A DNA stretch of 64,000 nt from assembly GCF_024054535.1 (NCBI RefSeq), contig NZ_JAMXLV010000024.1, positions 1 through 64,000 on the forward strand, in the 5' to 3' direction. Shown here piece after piece: positions 62,586 to 64,000 of this stretch; the first letter of the stretch is position 1, and every line of letters starts with the position of its first letter. Origin of the DNA: Thermococcus alcaliphilus (GTDB lineage: Archaea; Methanobacteriota_B; Thermococci; Thermococcales; Thermococcaceae). Position numbers and translations under genes: made by a program. Below the pieces are notes generated by a model. It did no database searches, was not told where the DNA came from, and saw nothing but the letters and a program-made list of their open reading frames with translations.

Positions 62586-62876
62586 ATGCACATAAGGGAG
62601 TTCCAAGAGCTTATTAGGGAACTTTACTTTCACAGGGATGAGAAGAGGGGCTTGGAGAAGACGTTTCTCTGGTTTACTGAGGAAGTAGGCGAGCTAGCGG
62701 AGGCGTTGAGAAAAGGGGATAAGAAAGCTATGGAAGAGGAGTTTGCCGACGTTTTAGCGTGGCTTGTGAGCTTAGCCAACATAGCTGGAATTGACGTGGA
62801 GGAAGCGGCAAAGAAGAAGTATCCGGGAGTTTGCCCCTACTGTGGGAAGAATCCTTGTGAGTGTGAGAAGGAGTGA
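62586..62876 (+). CDS. MazG-like nucleotide pyrophosphohydrolase with zinc-ribbon tail
   Basis: 96 residues. EEVGELAEALRK and EEEFADVLAWLVSLA carry the four acidic Mg ligands of MazG-type enzymes, which remove non-canonical NTPs. The C-terminal CPYCGKNPCEC adds four cysteines that can bind zinc. Start ATG after GGGGTGAG. Confidence 0.9.
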   Translation: MHIREFQELIRELYFHRDEKRGLEKTFLWFTEEVGELAEALRKGDKKAMEEEFADVLAWLVSLANIAGIDVEEAAKKKYPGVCPYCGKNPCECEKE

Positions 62877-62882
62877 GAGCCT

Positions 62883-62936
62883 TTATTTTTCCAAGAGTTC
62901 TTCTATGGCTTTCTTGATATTCCACACTTCGAGTGA
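62883..62936 (-). pseudogene. 3' fragment of a gene cut by the TnpB element
   Basis: Leftward strand reads SLEVWNIKKAIEELLEK followed by TAA (62885-62883), a plausible helical protein C-terminus that ends exactly where the TnpB element begins. The rest of the gene should lie on the far side of the element, beyond the window. Alternatively a chance reading frame. Confidence 0.5.
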
Positions 62937-63033
62937 ACTACCCCGTCCTTTTGGGCGGGGCTTCCTGCTTCATAAGGAAGACTTGCCCCGTGATAACAGC
63001 CTCATAAGGCACTACACGGGGTAGAGGTCTTCC
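62937..63033 (-). ncRNA. candidate omega-RNA/right-end structure of the TnpB element
   Basis: Nested stems embedded in the 3' end of tnpB: GGAAGAC (62976-62982) with GTCTTCC (63027-63033); CCCCGTG (62986-62992) with CACGGGG (63015-63021); GCCT (62999-63002) with AGGC (63007-63010). A second hairpin follows at the element end: CCCCGTCC (62941-62948), loop TTTT, GGGCGGGG (62953-62960). TnpB omega-RNAs are made from this position and use flanking DNA (here 62936 downward) as guide. Structure is seen; function is inferred. Confidence 0.6.
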
Positions 63034-64000
63034 CTCCACAGGCAATCCGGGTCGTCCCAACCCTTCATCCAAACCCTTTCTCAAAATGTTGAGCGAAGCG
63101 TTCAAATCCCTATCCATCACCAGCCCACACTTCGGACAACGGAAAACCCTCTCCAAAAGAGGTAATTCCTCCACTACAAACCCACAGCGGGAGCAAGTCC
63201 TCGAAGTGTAGGCTGGCTCAACGAAAACAACCCTCCGACCAGCTCTCTCAGCCTTGTCGGAGAGTATCCTGATGAAAGCACTGAGAGAGGAATCGAGCAG
63301 ATGGCGGTTGAAGTTTTTATGACCGTTTCCAACCATATTCTTCGGTTTTAGGTTCTCCGCCGCGATGACATCATAATTCCTGACGTAGTAGAGAGCAAGC
63401 TTGTGGAGAAAATCATTTCGCTGGTTCGTTAGCTTTTCATGAGCTTTAGCTAATTTTATCCTCTCCTTCTCCCAGTTCTTCGAACCCTTCTGCTTCCTTG
63501 AAAGCCTTCTCTGTATCCTCTTAATTTTTTCAAGGGATTTCTCAAGGAACAGCGGGTTCTCAAAAGCGTTACCATCGCTGTCAACGACGAAATGAGCGAC
63601 TCCCAAATCAACCCCAACTACTCTACCCGTTTTGGGCAACGGTTCTGGCTCCTCCTCAACCTGAAAAATAGCATACCACTTCCCGCTCTTTGTCCGCTTT
63701 ATGATTACTCCCTTGATTTTACCTTTAATTCTCCTGTGGAGCTTTATGGGAATTTCCCCAATCTTGGAAAGGTGCAGTCTCTTCTTCTCCTCGTCAAGCT
63801 TGAAACCGCTTTGGTTGTAGTTCAGCGTCTTCCAGCTATTCGGTGAGGTTTTGTATCTTAGCTTTCCTACCTTGTGCCCGTTCTTTTTTAGAGCCTTCAA
63901 GACGGTCAGGTTGTTCCAGAGTTGGTGATTCACCATTTGTAGAACTTTGGAGTAAACTTCCTTGAGTTCTGGGTTTTCCTTCTTTAATTCGACGATTAGC
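62938..64000 (-). mobile_element. tnpB: TnpB (IS200/IS605 or IS607 accessory nuclease), 5' end outside the window
   Basis: Open from the right window edge to TAG at 62938; 332 residues after an internal Met plus 21 more to the edge (LIVELKKENPELKEVYSKVLQ). RuvC-type nuclease residues are intact: VGVDLGVAHFVV (Asp), AAENLKPKNM (Glu) and MDRDLNASLNIL (Asp), with the zinc ribbon CSRCG ... CPKCG. So it should be an active RNA-guided nuclease. No TnpA transposase is in view; it may lie beyond the edge or the element may rely on one elsewhere. Confidence 0.92.

Overview
The window is chromosomal DNA from a hyperthermophilic archaeon of the order Thermococcales (Thermococcus or a close relative). 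The support is archaeal promoters (TATA boxes, GGTGA-type ribosome sites), an archaeal release factor aRF1, a type III RuBisCO, GAPN, 1Fe superoxide reductase with rubredoxin, rubrerythrin and NROR, a ferritin-like/encapsulin fusion of the Pyrococcus furiosus PfV type, and a 13-gene mbx (mbs) sulfane-sulfur reductase operon in the P. furiosus gene order. AT-rich base composition fits a low-GC Thermococcus; the species cannot be fixed from sequence alone.

Layout. 1-132 is the 3' end of a transposase gene. 217-10902 is an iron/oxygen-defence region: ferritin-like proteins, gapN, Bcp peroxiredoxin, a Fur-family regulator divergent from a Dps-like thioferritin, and the encapsulin fusion. Inside it lies an unusual surface-redox set (3067-6103): regulator, COG4315-type repeat protein, DOMON lipoprotein and a b561-like membrane protein. 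11106-15963 is an osmotic-stress block: MscS channel and an OpuC-type ABC importer with two binding proteins. 16043-20568 holds a ZIP metal transporter, RuBisCO and a large lipoprotein. 21351-25726 is an operon of a KaiC-like ATPase, a degenerate KaiC-like protein and five small polytopic membrane proteins, the best candidate here for an undescribed system. 25876-35213 is a second oxygen-defence region (SOR, rubredoxin, rubrerythrin, NROR, two more ferritin-like proteins, flavodiiron protein, two peroxiredoxins) with a 2-oxoacid:ferredoxin oxidoreductase. AGOG DNA glycosylase and the mbx operon fill 35346-45816. From 46079 on: ACT regulator, radical SAM protein, GH13 amylase, wecC-wecB, DUF354 and a beta-propeller surface protein, SpoIIM and LplB-like proteins, argS, a DapA-family aldolase, aRF1, HEAT and BofA-like proteins, MazG, and finally a TnpB element inserted into the 3' end of another gene.

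How the genes work together. Electrons from NAD(P)H pass through NROR to rubredoxin, then to SOR, rubrerythrin and the flavodiiron protein, which remove superoxide, peroxide and oxygen. Ten ferritin-like proteins, a Dps-like shell and an encapsulin would handle iron and peroxide. Mbx couples ferredoxin oxidation to polysulfide reduction and ion pumping. Shared promoter motifs (TTAGG-N4-CCTAA at three genes plus one near match; ACCTT-N13-TCGAA at three genes; a 17-bp palindrome beside the Fur gene; a SurR-type site at mbx) suggest several regulators tie these scattered units together.
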